From ZC4RG30 sp049841155 (GTDB lineage Bacteria; Pseudomonadota; Gammaproteobacteria; Steroidobacterales; Steroidobacteraceae): DNA of 64,000 nucleotides. This document shows, one piece after another, positions 1-7,767 of the stretch. A program made the position numbers and the translations under genes. The notes beneath the pieces were generated by a model, which searched no databases, was not told the DNA's origin, and saw nothing but the letters and a program-made list of their open reading frames with translations. Where the stretch lies: positions 806,001 through 870,000 of the forward strand of contig JASGHI010000003.1 of NCBI GenBank assembly GCA_049841155.1, read 5' to 3'. Positions within the stretch are counted from its first letter, which is position 1, and every line of letters begins with the position of its first letter.

Positions 1-400
1 TATAGGACGTGGCGCGCGCGATGACCTGCTTGCCGGTGGCGCGGAATTCCTGCAGCGCCGCGGCTATCTCCGCCAGCGTGGGCTGGCCGGCGCCATCGAG
101 GTAGTCCAGGTCCAGGACCAGCAGCCGCACGCGCCGGTCATTGGCTGCATAGCGGATGGTTTCGGTGAGATCCCAGAGCAGGGTCTGGCTCTGGCCTTCG
201 CCACGGGCCTCGTCGAAGGCGCGGCGGATGGGATCACCATCCAGCTGCTCGACAATCGTGCCGCGCGGCTGCACCAGCAGCGCGGTCTTGCCGGGGACAT
301 AGGGCACATTGCCGCGCAGCGCCCCGACGATGAAACCGAATATGAGCAGCAGCAGGACGAGGTGGAGGATGCGGCGCAGCCCGTCAAGGCCGCGCCACAC
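1..400 (-). CDS. sppA: Signal peptide peptidase SppA, N-terminal part (cut by window edge)
   Basis: Serine peptidase of family S49, a membrane-anchored enzyme that degrades cleaved signal peptides at the periplasmic face. Only about 133 residues are in the window; the catalytic parts lie beyond position 1. A short basic N-terminus is followed by one membrane anchor at about residues 11-28 (ILHLVLLLLIFGFIVGAL), then GNVPYVPGKTALLVQPRGTI and a VRLLVLDLDYLDGAGQPTL stretch that match the start of the 67-kDa SppA type. The chosen GTG start is at 400; an in-frame CTG at 430 is the alternative. It follows rplS after about 35 bases on the same strand. Confidence 0.8.
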   Translation of the reverse strand, partial: MWRGLDGLRRILHLVLLLLIFGFIVGALRGNVPYVPGKTALLVQPRGTIVEQLDGDPIRRAFDEARGEGQSQTLLWDLTETIRYAANDRRVRLLVLDLDYLDGAGQPTLAEIAAALQEFRATGKQVIARATSY

Positions 401-434
401 GCCCCTGAAGAATCGTCCTGCCGTACTCAGAAAC

Positions 435-779
435 TCAGACCTTCTCTTCGATGCGGGCAGCCTTGCCGGACAGGTCGCGCAGGTAGTAGAGCTTGGCGCG
501 GCGCACGTTGCCGCGGCGCTTCACGACGATGTCCTGGATGCTCGGGCTGTGCAGCTGGAACACGCGCTCGACGCCCTCGCCGTGGCTGATCTTGCGCACG
601 GTGACCGAGGAGTTGAAACCGCGGTTGCTGCGCGCGATCACGACGCCTTCGTAGGCCTGCACGCGCTCGCGGTCGCCTTCCTTCACCTTCACGTTCACGA
701 CGATGGTGTCGCCCGGCTTGAACTCGGGGACCTTGCGCGTGGCGCGTTCGGCTTCGATCTGCTGGATGATGTGGTTCAT
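435..779 (-). CDS. rplS: 50S ribosomal protein L19
   Basis: Structural protein of the large ribosomal subunit, at the 30S-50S interface. The 114-residue product has the usual length and family pattern: FKPGDTIVVNVKVKEGDRER, the EGVVIARSNRGFNSSVTVRK core and the C-terminal YYLRDLSGKAARI. The ATG overlaps the trmD stop as ATGA (776-779), so translation is probably coupled. An AGGAAAGG Shine-Dalgarno lies about 10 bases upstream. It is the last gene of the conserved rpsP-rimM-trmD-rplS operon. Confidence 0.97.
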   Translation of the reverse strand: MNHIIQQIEAERATRKVPEFKPGDTIVVNVKVKEGDRERVQAYEGVVIARSNRGFNSSVTVRKISHGEGVERVFQLHSPSIQDIVVKRRGNVRRAKLYYLRDLSGKAARIEEKV

Positions 780-1522
780 GACTGTGTCTGCCTTTCCTGC
801 AAGAACTCGTTCAACAATTGCGTCTCTTCATCGCTCCCGGTGCGCGACAGGAACAGGTCCGGCCGCCGCAGCCAGGTCCGGCCCAGCGCCTGTTTCAGGC
901 GCCAGCGCCGGATGTGCTCGTGGTTGCCGCCCAGCAGCACCTCGGGCACCTTCAAACCTTCGTACTCCTCCGGCCGGGTGTAGTGCGGCCAATCCAGAAG
1001 ACCGGTCGCGAACGACTCCTCGACCGAAGAGCGCGCATCGTTCAGCGCGCCCTCCTTCAACCTCGCCAGCGCATCGATCACCACCAGCGCCGGCAGTTCG
1101 CCGCCGGAGAGCACGTAGTCTCCCACGGACAGCTCCGCATCCACCGACGTCGCGATCACGCGCTCGTCGATGCCCTCGTACCGGCCGGCCACCAGCACCA
1201 GCCCCGGCAGCTCCGAGAGCTGCTGCGCCCGCGCCTGCGTGAAGCGCTCGCCCTGCGCCGAGAGGTAGATCCGGGGACTGCCCGGGGCCACTCTCGCCGC
1301 CGCCGCACCGATGGCCGCCACCAGCGGCTCCGGCTTCATCACCATCCCCGGGCCGCCGCCATAAGGCCGGTCGTCCACGGTGCGGTGCGGATCGCCCGTG
1401 TGGTCGCGCGGATCCTCCGTGCCCACTTCGAACAACCCGCGCTTCTGCGCCCGCCCGACGATGCCGTGGGCCAGCGCCTCACGGATCATCTGCGGAAACA
1501 GCGTGACGACCTCGATCCTCAC
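776..1522 (-). CDS. trmD: tRNA (guanine37-N1)-methyltransferase
   Basis: Uses S-adenosylmethionine to make m1G37 in tRNAs that read CNN codons, which prevents +1 frameshifting. The 248-residue protein shows the TrmD signatures in order: RPYGGGPGMVMKPEP at about 52-66, the trefoil-knot segment VAGRYEGIDERVI near 110 and SVGDYVLSGGELPAL near 130, then the C-terminal domain with YTRPEEYEG and LGGNHEHIRRWR. I chose the GTG at 1522 (V-RIEVVTLFPQM) because the family starts there; the open frame upstream to 1579 is a shadow of rimM. It lies 10 bases after rimM and overlaps rplS by 4 bases. Confidence 0.96.
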   Translation of the reverse strand: MRIEVVTLFPQMIREALAHGIVGRAQKRGLFEVGTEDPRDHTGDPHRTVDDRPYGGGPGMVMKPEPLVAAIGAAAARVAPGSPRIYLSAQGERFTQARAQQLSELPGLVLVAGRYEGIDERVIATSVDAELSVGDYVLSGGELPALVVIDALARLKEGALNDARSSVEESFATGLLDWPHYTRPEEYEGLKVPEVLLGGNHEHIRRWRLKQALGRTWLRRPDLFLSRTGSDEETQLLNEFLQERQTQS

Positions 1523-1532
1523 AGCCGGCTCA

Positions 1533-2066
1533 CTACAGCTCCGACGGCCAGTCGACCACCAGCCGGCCGGCCACCACATCCACCTGCTTCAGGTGCGGCG
1601 GACCCGCGGGCACCCAGTGCTCGCGCGAACCCTTCGCCCCTTCGCTTATCACCATCACCGACCCCGTGGGCAGGTCGACGAAATAATCCAGTTTCCCGAG
1701 CCGCTCGCCTTCGAGGTTCCACACTTCGAAGCCGAGCAGGTCGTCGCGATAGTGCTCCCGCTCTCCCAGCGGCGGCAGCTGCTCGCGCGGCACCTGCACC
1801 CACCAGCCCCGCAGCACCTCGGCCGCATTGCGATCGTCGATGCCCTCGAGCTTTATCCGCAGCCGGTCACCATGCCAGGCCGCGTGCTCGATCCGGACCG
1901 TCCGGGGCTCACCCCGGGGCGGCACGAGCCGCCAGGGCTCGTAGTCCAGCACTGCCTCCGGCGGATCCGTGAACGAACGCACCGTGAGTTCGCCGCGGAT
2001 GCCGTGGGCACTGCCCACCTGCCCCACCGTCAGCGGGGCCGGGTCCGGTTCAGGCTGCTGCGGCAA
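1533..2066 (-). CDS. rimM: Ribosome maturation factor RimM
   Basis: Assists maturation of the 30S head by binding S19. The 177-residue product has an N-terminal RimM barrel starting LTVGQVGSAHGIRGELTV and a C-terminal PRC-barrel domain (YRDDLLGFEVWNLEGERLG, then DVVAGRLVVDWPSEL). The start is not certain. A TTG at 2066, inside the end of rpsP, gives the usual length; a GTG at 2027 would remove 13 residues but still keep the domain. No strong Shine-Dalgarno is visible before the TTG, so coupling to rpsP translation (17-base overlap) is likely. Confidence 0.92.
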   Translation of the reverse strand: MPQQPEPDPAPLTVGQVGSAHGIRGELTVRSFTDPPEAVLDYEPWRLVPPRGEPRTVRIEHAAWHGDRLRIKLEGIDDRNAAEVLRGWWVQVPREQLPPLGEREHYRDDLLGFEVWNLEGERLGKLDYFVDLPTGSVMVISEGAKGSREHWVPAGPPHLKQVDVVAGRLVVDWPSEL

Positions 2067-2313
2067 CCGACTGCTTGCGATAGGCCTTGACCAGCGCGCT
2101 GACGCGCTCGGACTGCTGGGCGCCCTTGCTGACCCAGTATTCGATGCGGTCCAGATCCAGGCGGATCTTGGTGTCGTTCTTGCGCGCGACCGGGTTGAAG
2201 AACCCGACCATCTCGAGGCTCTTGCCTCCCTGGCGCTTGCGATGGTCGGTGACCACCACGTGATAGAAGGGCTGGTTGCGCGCGCCACGGCGCGTAAGAC
2301 GAATGGTCACCAT
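2050..2313 (-). CDS. rpsP: 30S ribosomal protein S16
   Basis: Small-subunit structural protein and first gene of the rpsP-rimM-trmD-rplS operon. The 87-residue product matches S16 throughout: MVTIRLTRRGARNQPFYHVV at the start, then VTDHRKRQGGKSLEMVGFFNP, and YWVSKGAQQSERVSALVKAY near the C-terminus. About 60 bases separate it from ffh upstream; I see no clear terminator there, so the operon may be fed from the ffh side as well as from its own promoter. Confidence 0.97.
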   Translation of the reverse strand: MVTIRLTRRGARNQPFYHVVVTDHRKRQGGKSLEMVGFFNPVARKNDTKIRLDLDRIEYWVSKGAQQSERVSALVKAYRKQSVAAAA

Positions 2314-2374
2314 AATCGGGTCAAGGCCTCAAACAGTTAGGGCTACCGAAAAAAGAGCGCGGATTCTACGCAGA

Positions 2375-3739
2375 TCAAGGCTTTGGAGCAAATGGGCCGG
2401 CGCCCAGACGCCCCGCCATGGCTCCCATCATGCGCTGCAGCTTGCCGCCCCCCAGCTGCTTCATCATCTTCTGCATCTGCTGGTGCTGCTTGAGCAGGCG
2501 GTTGACGTCCTGCACCTGCATCCCCGCTCCTGCTGCAATGCGGCGACGGCGCGAGCCATCGATGATCTCGGGGCGGCGGCGCTCGCGGGGGGTCATGGAA
2601 TCGATCAGCGCGATCTGGCGGCGCAATTCACGGTCGGCGGCGCCCGGGGCCATCTGGCGGGCTGCGGCCGCGGCGCCTGGCAGCTTGTCCATCAGCGAGG
2701 CCATCCCGCCCATCTTCTGCAGCTGCTGCAGCTGGCCCTTGAGGTCGTTGAAATCGAAACCCTTGCCCTTGGCGACCTTCTTCGCAAGACGCTGGGCTTC
2801 TTCCTGATCGACGCTCTTGCGCACCTCCTCGACCAGCGCCACCACATCGCCCATGCCGAGGATGCGGCGGGCCATGCGGTCCGGGTCGAAGGGTTCCAGT
2901 GCATCGGTCTTTTCACCGGTGCCGAGATAGAGAATGGGCGCGCCGGTGACCTCGCGCACGGACAGCGCCGCGCCGCCGCGCGCATCGCCATCGGCCTTGG
3001 TGAGGATCACGCCGGTGAGCGCCAGCGCGGCGCCGAAAGCCTGCGCGGCGTTGACGGCATCCTGGCCTGCCATGGCATCGACCACGAACAGCCGCTCGTG
3101 CGGGCTCACCGCCATGTCGATGTCGCGCACCTCCTGCATCAGCTCGGCGTCCACGTGCAGGCGGCCCGCAGTGTCGACGATCAGCAGGTCATAGACGCCG
3201 CGCCGCGCCTCGGCCAGCGCAGCGGCCGCAATGCGCGGCGGCGCCTCGCCTGCAGGCACCGGAAAAAAGTCCGCGCCCACCTGCCCGGCAAGCCGCTGCA
3301 GCTGCAGCACGGCGGCCGGCCGGCGGATGTCGGTGCTGACCAGCAGCACGCGCTTCTTCGCTTCGACCAGATTGCGGGCCAGCTTGCCGGCGGTGGTGGT
3401 CTTGCCCGCACCCTGCAGACCGGCGAGCAGCACCACGGCCGGCGGCTGCACACGCAGGTTCAGCTCGCGGCGCTGGCCGCCCATGAGCGCCACCAGCTCG
3501 TCGTGGATCACGCCGATCAGCGCCTGGCCCGGCGTCAGGCTGCCGACCACCTCGGTGCCTAGCGCCTTGACCTTCACCGCCTCGATGAAGCGCTTGACCA
3601 CGGGCAGCGCCACATCCGCCTCGAGCAGCGCCATGCGCACTTCGCGCAGGGACTCGGCGATGTTGTCTTCGGTGAGGCGGCCGCGGCCGCGCAGCGCATT
3701 GGCGGCCTGCGTGAGCCGCTCGGTCAGCTTGGTGAACAT
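2375..3739 (-). CDS. ffh: Signal recognition particle protein Ffh (SRP54)
   Basis: GTPase that binds 4.5S RNA and signal sequences and delivers ribosomes to FtsY at the membrane. In the 454 residues there are: the N domain (1-95), the P-loop GLQGAGKTT at about 107-115, DTAGRLH near 190, TKADGDARGG near 250, and the methionine-rich M domain whose end reads LLKQHQQMQKMMKQLGGGKL. Length is normal. It begins only 7 bases downstream of the radA stop on the same strand, so the two may be co-transcribed. Confidence 0.97.
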   Translation of the reverse strand: MFTKLTERLTQAANALRGRGRLTEDNIAESLREVRMALLEADVALPVVKRFIEAVKVKALGTEVVGSLTPGQALIGVIHDELVALMGGQRRELNLRVQPPAVVLLAGLQGAGKTTTAGKLARNLVEAKKRVLLVSTDIRRPAAVLQLQRLAGQVGADFFPVPAGEAPPRIAAAALAEARRGVYDLLIVDTAGRLHVDAELMQEVRDIDMAVSPHERLFVVDAMAGQDAVNAAQAFGAALALTGVILTKADGDARGGAALSVREVTGAPILYLGTGEKTDALEPFDPDRMARRILGMGDVVALVEEVRKSVDQEEAQRLAKKVAKGKGFDFNDLKGQLQQLQKMGGMASLMDKLPGAAAAARQMAPGAADRELRRQIALIDSMTPRERRRPEIIDGSRRRRIAAGAGMQVQDVNRLLKQHQQMQKMMKQLGGGKLQRMMGAMAGRLGAGPFAPKP

Positions 3740-3746
3740 CGGCGGA

Positions 3747-5138
3747 TTATATCGGGCGTTGCTGGAATACGGCCGCCAGCGCCTCGTCGATGCGGCTCAC
3801 GCCCCGGAGGTCGATACCCTCGACCTTGCCGCGGGGCAGGTTCTCCTGCGGCAGCAGCGCGCGCCGGAAGCCCTGCTTGGCCGCCTCGCGGATGCGCTCC
3901 TCGCCAAAGGGCACCGGCCGCACCTCGCCAGTGAGCCCGAGCTCGCCGAACACCACCAGGTCCGGCGGCAGCGGTTCGTCGCGCAGGCTCGAGGCCAGCG
4001 CAATGGCCACCGGCAGATCCCAGGCCGGCTCATCGACGCTGAGCCCCCCGACCACATTGGCGAACACATCGTGCTCCTGCAGGCTGATGCCGCCATGGCG
4101 GTGCAGCACCGCGAGCACCATCGCGAGCCGGCCGGCATCGATGCCCTGCGCCACGCGCCGCGGCGTGCCGAAGCGGGCCGGATCGGTGAGGCCCTGCACC
4201 TCCACCAGCAGCGGCCGGGTGCCGTCGCGGGTCACCATGACGATGCTGCCGACCACGGGCTGCGGCGCGCGGGCAAGGTAGATGGCCGCGGGGTTGCGCA
4301 CTTCGCGCAGGCCGTTCTCCTGCATCAGGAAGAAACCCAGCTCATTCGCGGCACCGAAGCGGTTCTTGGCCGCCCGCACGCGGCGGAAACGGCTGCCGGC
4401 ATCGCGCTCGAAATACAGCACCGTATCGACCAGGTGCTCCAGCATGCGCGGGCCGGCAATGGCTCCATCCTTGGTCACGTGGCCGACGATGAGCACGGCC
4501 GTGCCCTGCGTCTTGGCCAGGCGCACCAGCGCGGCGGTGCATTCGCGCAACTGCGTCACGGCGCCAGCACTGGCGGACACGGCGGCCAGCTGCATGGTCT
4601 GGATCGAATCGATCACCAGCAGCGCCGGGCGCATTTCTGCGGCCAGCGCGAGGATGGCATCGAGGTCGGTTTCCGCCGCGAGCTTCACCGCGCCGAACTC
4701 GCCGCCCAGCCGCGCCGCCCGCAGCGCGATCTGCGCGGCCGACTCCTCGCCGCTCGCATAAAGCACGCCGCCGGGCTGGGCCAGGGATTGCGCCAGCTGC
4801 AGCAGCAGCGTCGACTTGCCGATGCCGGGCTCACCGCCCAGCAAGGTCACCGATCCGGACACGAGGCCACCGCCGAACACCCGGTCCAGCTCCTCGATGC
4901 CCACCGGCCAGCGCCGGACGGGCTCGCCCGCGGCAGCCACGGCGTCAGCCAGATTGCTGGCCTGGCCCGCCGCTGCCGTGACGCCATCGCGCGACCGCCC
5001 GGGGCGCCCCTGGCGGCCTGCAGCCACGGGCTCGGCGGACAGGCTGTTCCACGTGCCGCAATGCGGGCACTGGCCCTGCCAGCGAGGCGTCTCACCGCGG
5101 CATGCGTCACAGATATGAACGAGCTGGGGACGGGCCAC
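3747..5138 (-). CDS. radA: DNA repair protein RadA
   Basis: RecA-related ATPase and branch-migration helicase of recombinational repair. The 463-residue protein has an N-terminal zinc finger (C10-x2-C13, then C24-PH-C27), the Walker A GGEPGIGKST at about 101-110, the RadA-specific KNRFG motif (RAAKNRFGAANELGFF) and a Lon-protease-like C-terminal domain (DLPVAIALASS, FGELGLTGEVRPV). The GTG at 5138 was chosen because V-ARPQLVHICDAC fits the family start; the longer open frame upstream, antisense to the phosphatase gene, is a shadow. Confidence 0.95.
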   Translation of the reverse strand: MARPQLVHICDACRGETPRWQGQCPHCGTWNSLSAEPVAAGRQGRPGRSRDGVTAAAGQASNLADAVAAAGEPVRRWPVGIEELDRVFGGGLVSGSVTLLGGEPGIGKSTLLLQLAQSLAQPGGVLYASGEESAAQIALRAARLGGEFGAVKLAAETDLDAILALAAEMRPALLVIDSIQTMQLAAVSASAGAVTQLRECTAALVRLAKTQGTAVLIVGHVTKDGAIAGPRMLEHLVDTVLYFERDAGSRFRRVRAAKNRFGAANELGFFLMQENGLREVRNPAAIYLARAPQPVVGSIVMVTRDGTRPLLVEVQGLTDPARFGTPRRVAQGIDAGRLAMVLAVLHRHGGISLQEHDVFANVVGGLSVDEPAWDLPVAIALASSLRDEPLPPDLVVFGELGLTGEVRPVPFGEERIREAAKQGFRRALLPQENLPRGKVEGIDLRGVSRIDEALAAVFQQRPI

Positions 5139-5312
5139 GGAGCAGTGGTATGCGGGAAAGCGGCGGCGGGAGGGAGCCGCGATGCTAGCACGCGACGTGG
5201 GCCACAGATCGGAAACAAAGGGTGTCGATAACAAGCCCATGTCAGTGCAGGCCAGAGGCAAGTTAAGTACGATCCATGACTCACAAGGGAGCACCCGGGA
5301 AAGCGTCTCCGG

Positions 5313-6137
5313 ATGAGTCTGAAAGGCAAACTGCTCTGCGTGGGTCAGACCGACACCGGCAGGGTCCGCGAACACAACGAAGACACCATCGCCTGCGACA
5401 GTGAGCTCGGGCTGCTCGTGCTCGCCGACGGCATGGGTGGCTACAACGCGGGCGAAGTGGCCAGCGGCATTGCCGTGAAGACCATCGTCAACCTGGTGCG
5501 CGAATCCCTCGAACAGCAGGACCTTTCGCTGGACGACCGCAGCAGCGGGCTGTCGCGCACCGGCATCATCCTGCGCGATGCCATCCACCGCGCCAACAAG
5601 ATCATCTTCCAGACGGCCCGCAGCCAGCCCAATTGCGAAGGCATGGGCACCACCGTGGTGGCCGCCCTCTTCTACGACAACCGCATCTCCATCGCACATG
5701 TCGGCGACTCGCGGCTGTACCGCCTGCGCGGCGGCCAGATCGAGCAGCTGACGCTGGACCACTCACTGCTGCAGGAGCTGGTGGACCGCGGCTTCTACTC
5801 TCCCGAAGAGGCGCAGCGCGCGTCGAACAAGAACTACGTGACGCGGGCGCTGGGCGTGGACACCAACGTGGAGGTGGAGCTGCAGGAGCAGCCGGTCCAC
5901 AAGGGCGACCTGTTCCTGCTCTGCTCCGACGGCCTGTCCGACATGGTCGAAGACGACGACATGGGCATCACCGTGTCCACCTTCGGCAGCAACCTCAATA
6001 CCGTGGCCCAGCACCTGGTGCAGCTGGCCAACGAGAATGGGGGCAAGGACAACATCTCCGTGGTACTCGCCCAGGCGGTGGATTCCTTTCCCGCCCGGCG
6101 GGGTATATTTGACAGAATACTGAAATGGTTCAGCTGA
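5313..6137 (+). CDS. PP2C-family serine/threonine protein phosphatase
   Basis: Metal-dependent phosphatase predicted to remove phosphate from Ser/Thr in the cytoplasm. The 274-residue protein has the PP2C metal-binding motifs in order: REHNEDTI (19-26), VLADGMGGYNAGE (36-48), HVGDSRLYRLR (about 130-140), LLCSDGLSDMV (about 212) and GGKDNISVV near the C-terminus. There is no signal peptide or membrane segment. An FHA protein follows after 17 bases on the same strand, a typical pairing of phosphatase and phosphothreonine reader. No Hanks-type kinase is encoded in the window, so its counterpart must lie elsewhere. The 174 bases before it (5139-5312) separate it from divergent radA and show nothing else distinctive. 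Confidence 0.9.
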   Translation: MSLKGKLLCVGQTDTGRVREHNEDTIACDSELGLLVLADGMGGYNAGEVASGIAVKTIVNLVRESLEQQDLSLDDRSSGLSRTGIILRDAIHRANKIIFQTARSQPNCEGMGTTVVAALFYDNRISIAHVGDSRLYRLRGGQIEQLTLDHSLLQELVDRGFYSPEEAQRASNKNYVTRALGVDTNVEVELQEQPVHKGDLFLLCSDGLSDMVEDDDMGITVSTFGSNLNTVAQHLVQLANENGGKDNISVVLAQAVDSFPARRGIFDRILKWFS

Positions 6138-6154
6138 ACCCCAACAGGTGATCT

Positions 6155-6862
6155 ATGGCGCGCTTGATCTTGAGTCTGGACGGCCAGGTAATGGCCGAAT
6201 ACAACATGAACAAGGAGCGCTATACCGTCGGGCGCCTTCCGGACAACGACATCCGCATAGACAACCCGGCGGTCAGCGGCCATCACTCGCTGATCATCAA
6301 CATCCTCAATGACTCCTTCCTCGAGGATCTCAACAGCACCAATGGCACCTACGTCAACGGCAAGCTGATCAAGAAGCACGCGCTGCAGCATGGGGACGTG
6401 ATCACGGTGGGCCACCACCAGCTGCGCTTCGTCGAGGACGACGACTCGCAGCAGGACGAGTTCGAGAAGACCATGGTGATCCAGCCCTCGCAGCGGCCGC
6501 TGGAGAAGCTGCAGACCTCGCGCGCCGTGGAAAACGCCGCCACCGGTACCACCCAGAGCCGGCGCGCGCTGCCTGAAGGGGCCGCCCCGGTGAAGAAGGC
6601 GCGGCTGCAGGTGCTCTCGGGCGCCTTCGCGGGCCGGGAACTGGAGCTGACCAAGGCGTTGACCACGCTGGGCCGGCCCGGCGTGCAGGTGGCGGCGATA
6701 ACCCGCCGTTCGGACGGCTTCTACATCGTCCACGTGGACGCGGACGCGCCCGACAACTATCCGCTGGTGAACGGCCTGCCCATCGGCTCGCAGGCGCGCC
6801 GCCTGGCGGACAACGACGTGATCCAGCTGGCTGGCGTCAAGATGGGGTTCTTCGAGAACTGA
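6155..6862 (+). CDS. FHA domain protein
   Basis: Predicted phosphothreonine-binding signalling protein of 235 residues. The N-terminal FHA domain (about 21-92) keeps the binding-loop residues: VGRLPDNDI, AVSGHHSLI and LEDLNSTNGTYVNG. A linker follows, then a second, degenerate FHA-like half (TTLGRPGVQVAAITRRSDGF and LVNGLPIGSQARRLADND) that lacks the SxxH and STNGT motifs and is probably not a phosphopeptide binder. An AGGTGA Shine-Dalgarno precedes the ATG. It is coupled with the PP2C gene and is probably its partner or substrate. It has no secretion-system neighbours, so a type VI role is not supported here. Confidence 0.88.
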   Translation: MARLILSLDGQVMAEYNMNKERYTVGRLPDNDIRIDNPAVSGHHSLIINILNDSFLEDLNSTNGTYVNGKLIKKHALQHGDVITVGHHQLRFVEDDDSQQDEFEKTMVIQPSQRPLEKLQTSRAVENAATGTTQSRRALPEGAAPVKKARLQVLSGAFAGRELELTKALTTLGRPGVQVAAITRRSDGFYIVHVDADAPDNYPLVNGLPIGSQARRLADNDVIQLAGVKMGFFEN

Positions 6863-6888
6863 GCCAGGAAGGCTCTGGCCTCAAGACC

Positions 6889-6918
6889 GCAGGGGGTCAG
6901 GGACGACCCACCCCCTGC
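6889..6918. other. Inverted repeat between convergent genes
   Basis: GCAGGGGG (6889-6896) pairs with CCCCCTGC (6911-6918) around a 14-base loop, just after the FHA gene. No T-run follows. It may end or protect the PP2C-FHA transcript. Confidence 0.4.
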
Positions 6919-6923
6919 TTCAG

Positions 6924-6943
6924 CCCCGCCTGATCAGGCGGGG
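6924..6943. terminator. Perfect 20-bp GC palindrome over the bfd stop codon
   Basis: CCCCGCCTGA directly abuts its reverse complement TCAGGCGGGG, and the bfd stop codon sits in the TGATCA centre. It lies between the convergent FHA and bfd genes, where a bidirectional terminator would be expected, but it lacks a T-tract and a loop, so intrinsic termination is uncertain. Confidence 0.4.
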
Positions 6944-7161
6944 ACGGCGTGCATCAGATGGCCCAGCCGCGGCGGCTCGGCCGCCCGGGCCTTCTGCTTG
7001 CCCGCGCACTCCCGGAGGGTGTCCCTGGCGCAGGACTCGCAGGCACCGCAGGCCCGGCCCACCTGCAACTCTTCCTGCAGGGATTCGAAGCTGCAGCAGC
7101 CGGCGGCGGCTTCCCGGGCGATGTCGCCGGTCGATACGTTGTAGCAGAGACAAACGATCAT
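6934..7161 (-). CDS. bfd: Bacterioferritin-associated ferredoxin Bfd
   Basis: Small [2Fe-2S] protein that passes electrons to the haem of bacterioferritin so that stored iron is released. The 75-residue product has MIVCLCYNVSTGDI at the start and GRACGACESC later; C4, C6, C38 and C41 match the known cluster ligands of Bfd. The ATG at 7161 was chosen because the family begins MxVCLC; the longer open frame upstream is not coding. It diverges from bfr, and a Fur-box-like site lies just before its start codon, in line with induction under iron starvation. Confidence 0.93.
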   Translation of the reverse strand: MIVCLCYNVSTGDIAREAAAGCCSFESLQEELQVGRACGACESCARDTLRECAGKQKARAAEPPRLGHLMHAVPA

Positions 7162-7169
7162 GGCGGCAT

Positions 7170-7188
7170 GGTAATGCGAATGGTTCTT
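7170..7188. promoter_or_regulatory. Candidate Fur box between bfd and bfr
   Basis: GGTAATGCGAATGGTTCTT matches the 19-base Fur consensus GATAATGAGAATCATTATC at 13 positions by eye. It lies 9 bases before the bfd start and about 95 bases before the bfr start, in the shared divergent promoter region. Confidence 0.45.
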
Positions 7189-7283
7189 GTTAGCAAGCTC
7201 AGCCGCTTCCCGCCCAAAACCGCTCCGACCTGCTAGCTTTCGCCTCGCCGGGCCATCTGGCGCCCGAACCTCGAAGGTCATTT

Positions 7284-7757
7284 ATGCAAGGCGACAAGCA
7301 AGTCATCACTTATCTCAACGGCCAGCTCAAGGCCGAGCTCACGGCCATCAACCAGTACTACCTGCACTACCGCACGCTGAAGCACTGGGGCTTCGATCGC
7401 CTGGCCAAGTTCGAATACCAGGAGTCCATGGGCGAGATGAAGCATGCGGACATGCTCATCGAGCGCATCCTCATGCTCGACGGCCTGCCCAACCTGCAGG
7501 ATCTGGGCAAACTGCTCATCGGCGAGAATGCGGTGGAGATACTCGGCTGCGACCTGAAGGTCGAGAAATCCGCGCAGAGCTACCTCAAGGAGGCCATTGC
7601 CCATTGCGAGGGCGTGAAGGACTACGTCTCCCGTGAGCTGTTCGAGGTCATCCTGAAGGACACCGAAGAGCACATAGACCATCTGGAGACCCAGCTGGAA
7701 CTGGTCGGCAAGGTGGGCGAGCAGAACTACCTGCAGTCGCAGATGCAGGAAGGCTAG
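7284..7757 (+). CDS. bfr: Bacterioferritin (ferroxidase ligand Glu127 replaced by Thr)
   Basis: Subunit of the 24-mer iron-storage protein that oxidises Fe(II) and binds haem between subunits. The 157 residues align without gaps to E. coli Bfr. The haem ligand Met52 and the ferroxidase ligands Glu18, Glu51, His54, Glu94 and His130 are present. Position 127 is Thr (LKDTEEH instead of RDEEGH), so one bridging ligand is missing. Such a subunit may work together with a second bacterioferritin encoded elsewhere. A GAAGG Shine-Dalgarno precedes the ATG. It diverges from bfd, its functional partner, and ends 10 bases from convergent alr. Confidence 0.93.
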   Translation: MQGDKQVITYLNGQLKAELTAINQYYLHYRTLKHWGFDRLAKFEYQESMGEMKHADMLIERILMLDGLPNLQDLGKLLIGENAVEILGCDLKVEKSAQSYLKEAIAHCEGVKDYVSRELFEVILKDTEEHIDHLETQLELVGKVGEQNYLQSQMQEG

Positions 7758-7767
7758 CCGGCTCTTT

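Noticed and set aside
3231..5231. A 666-codon open frame on the plus strand
   Set aside because: It is antisense to ffh and radA and shows no recognisable domain.
6155..6862. FHA protein as part of a type VI secretion system
   Set aside because: No tss, hcp or vgrG gene is present in the window.
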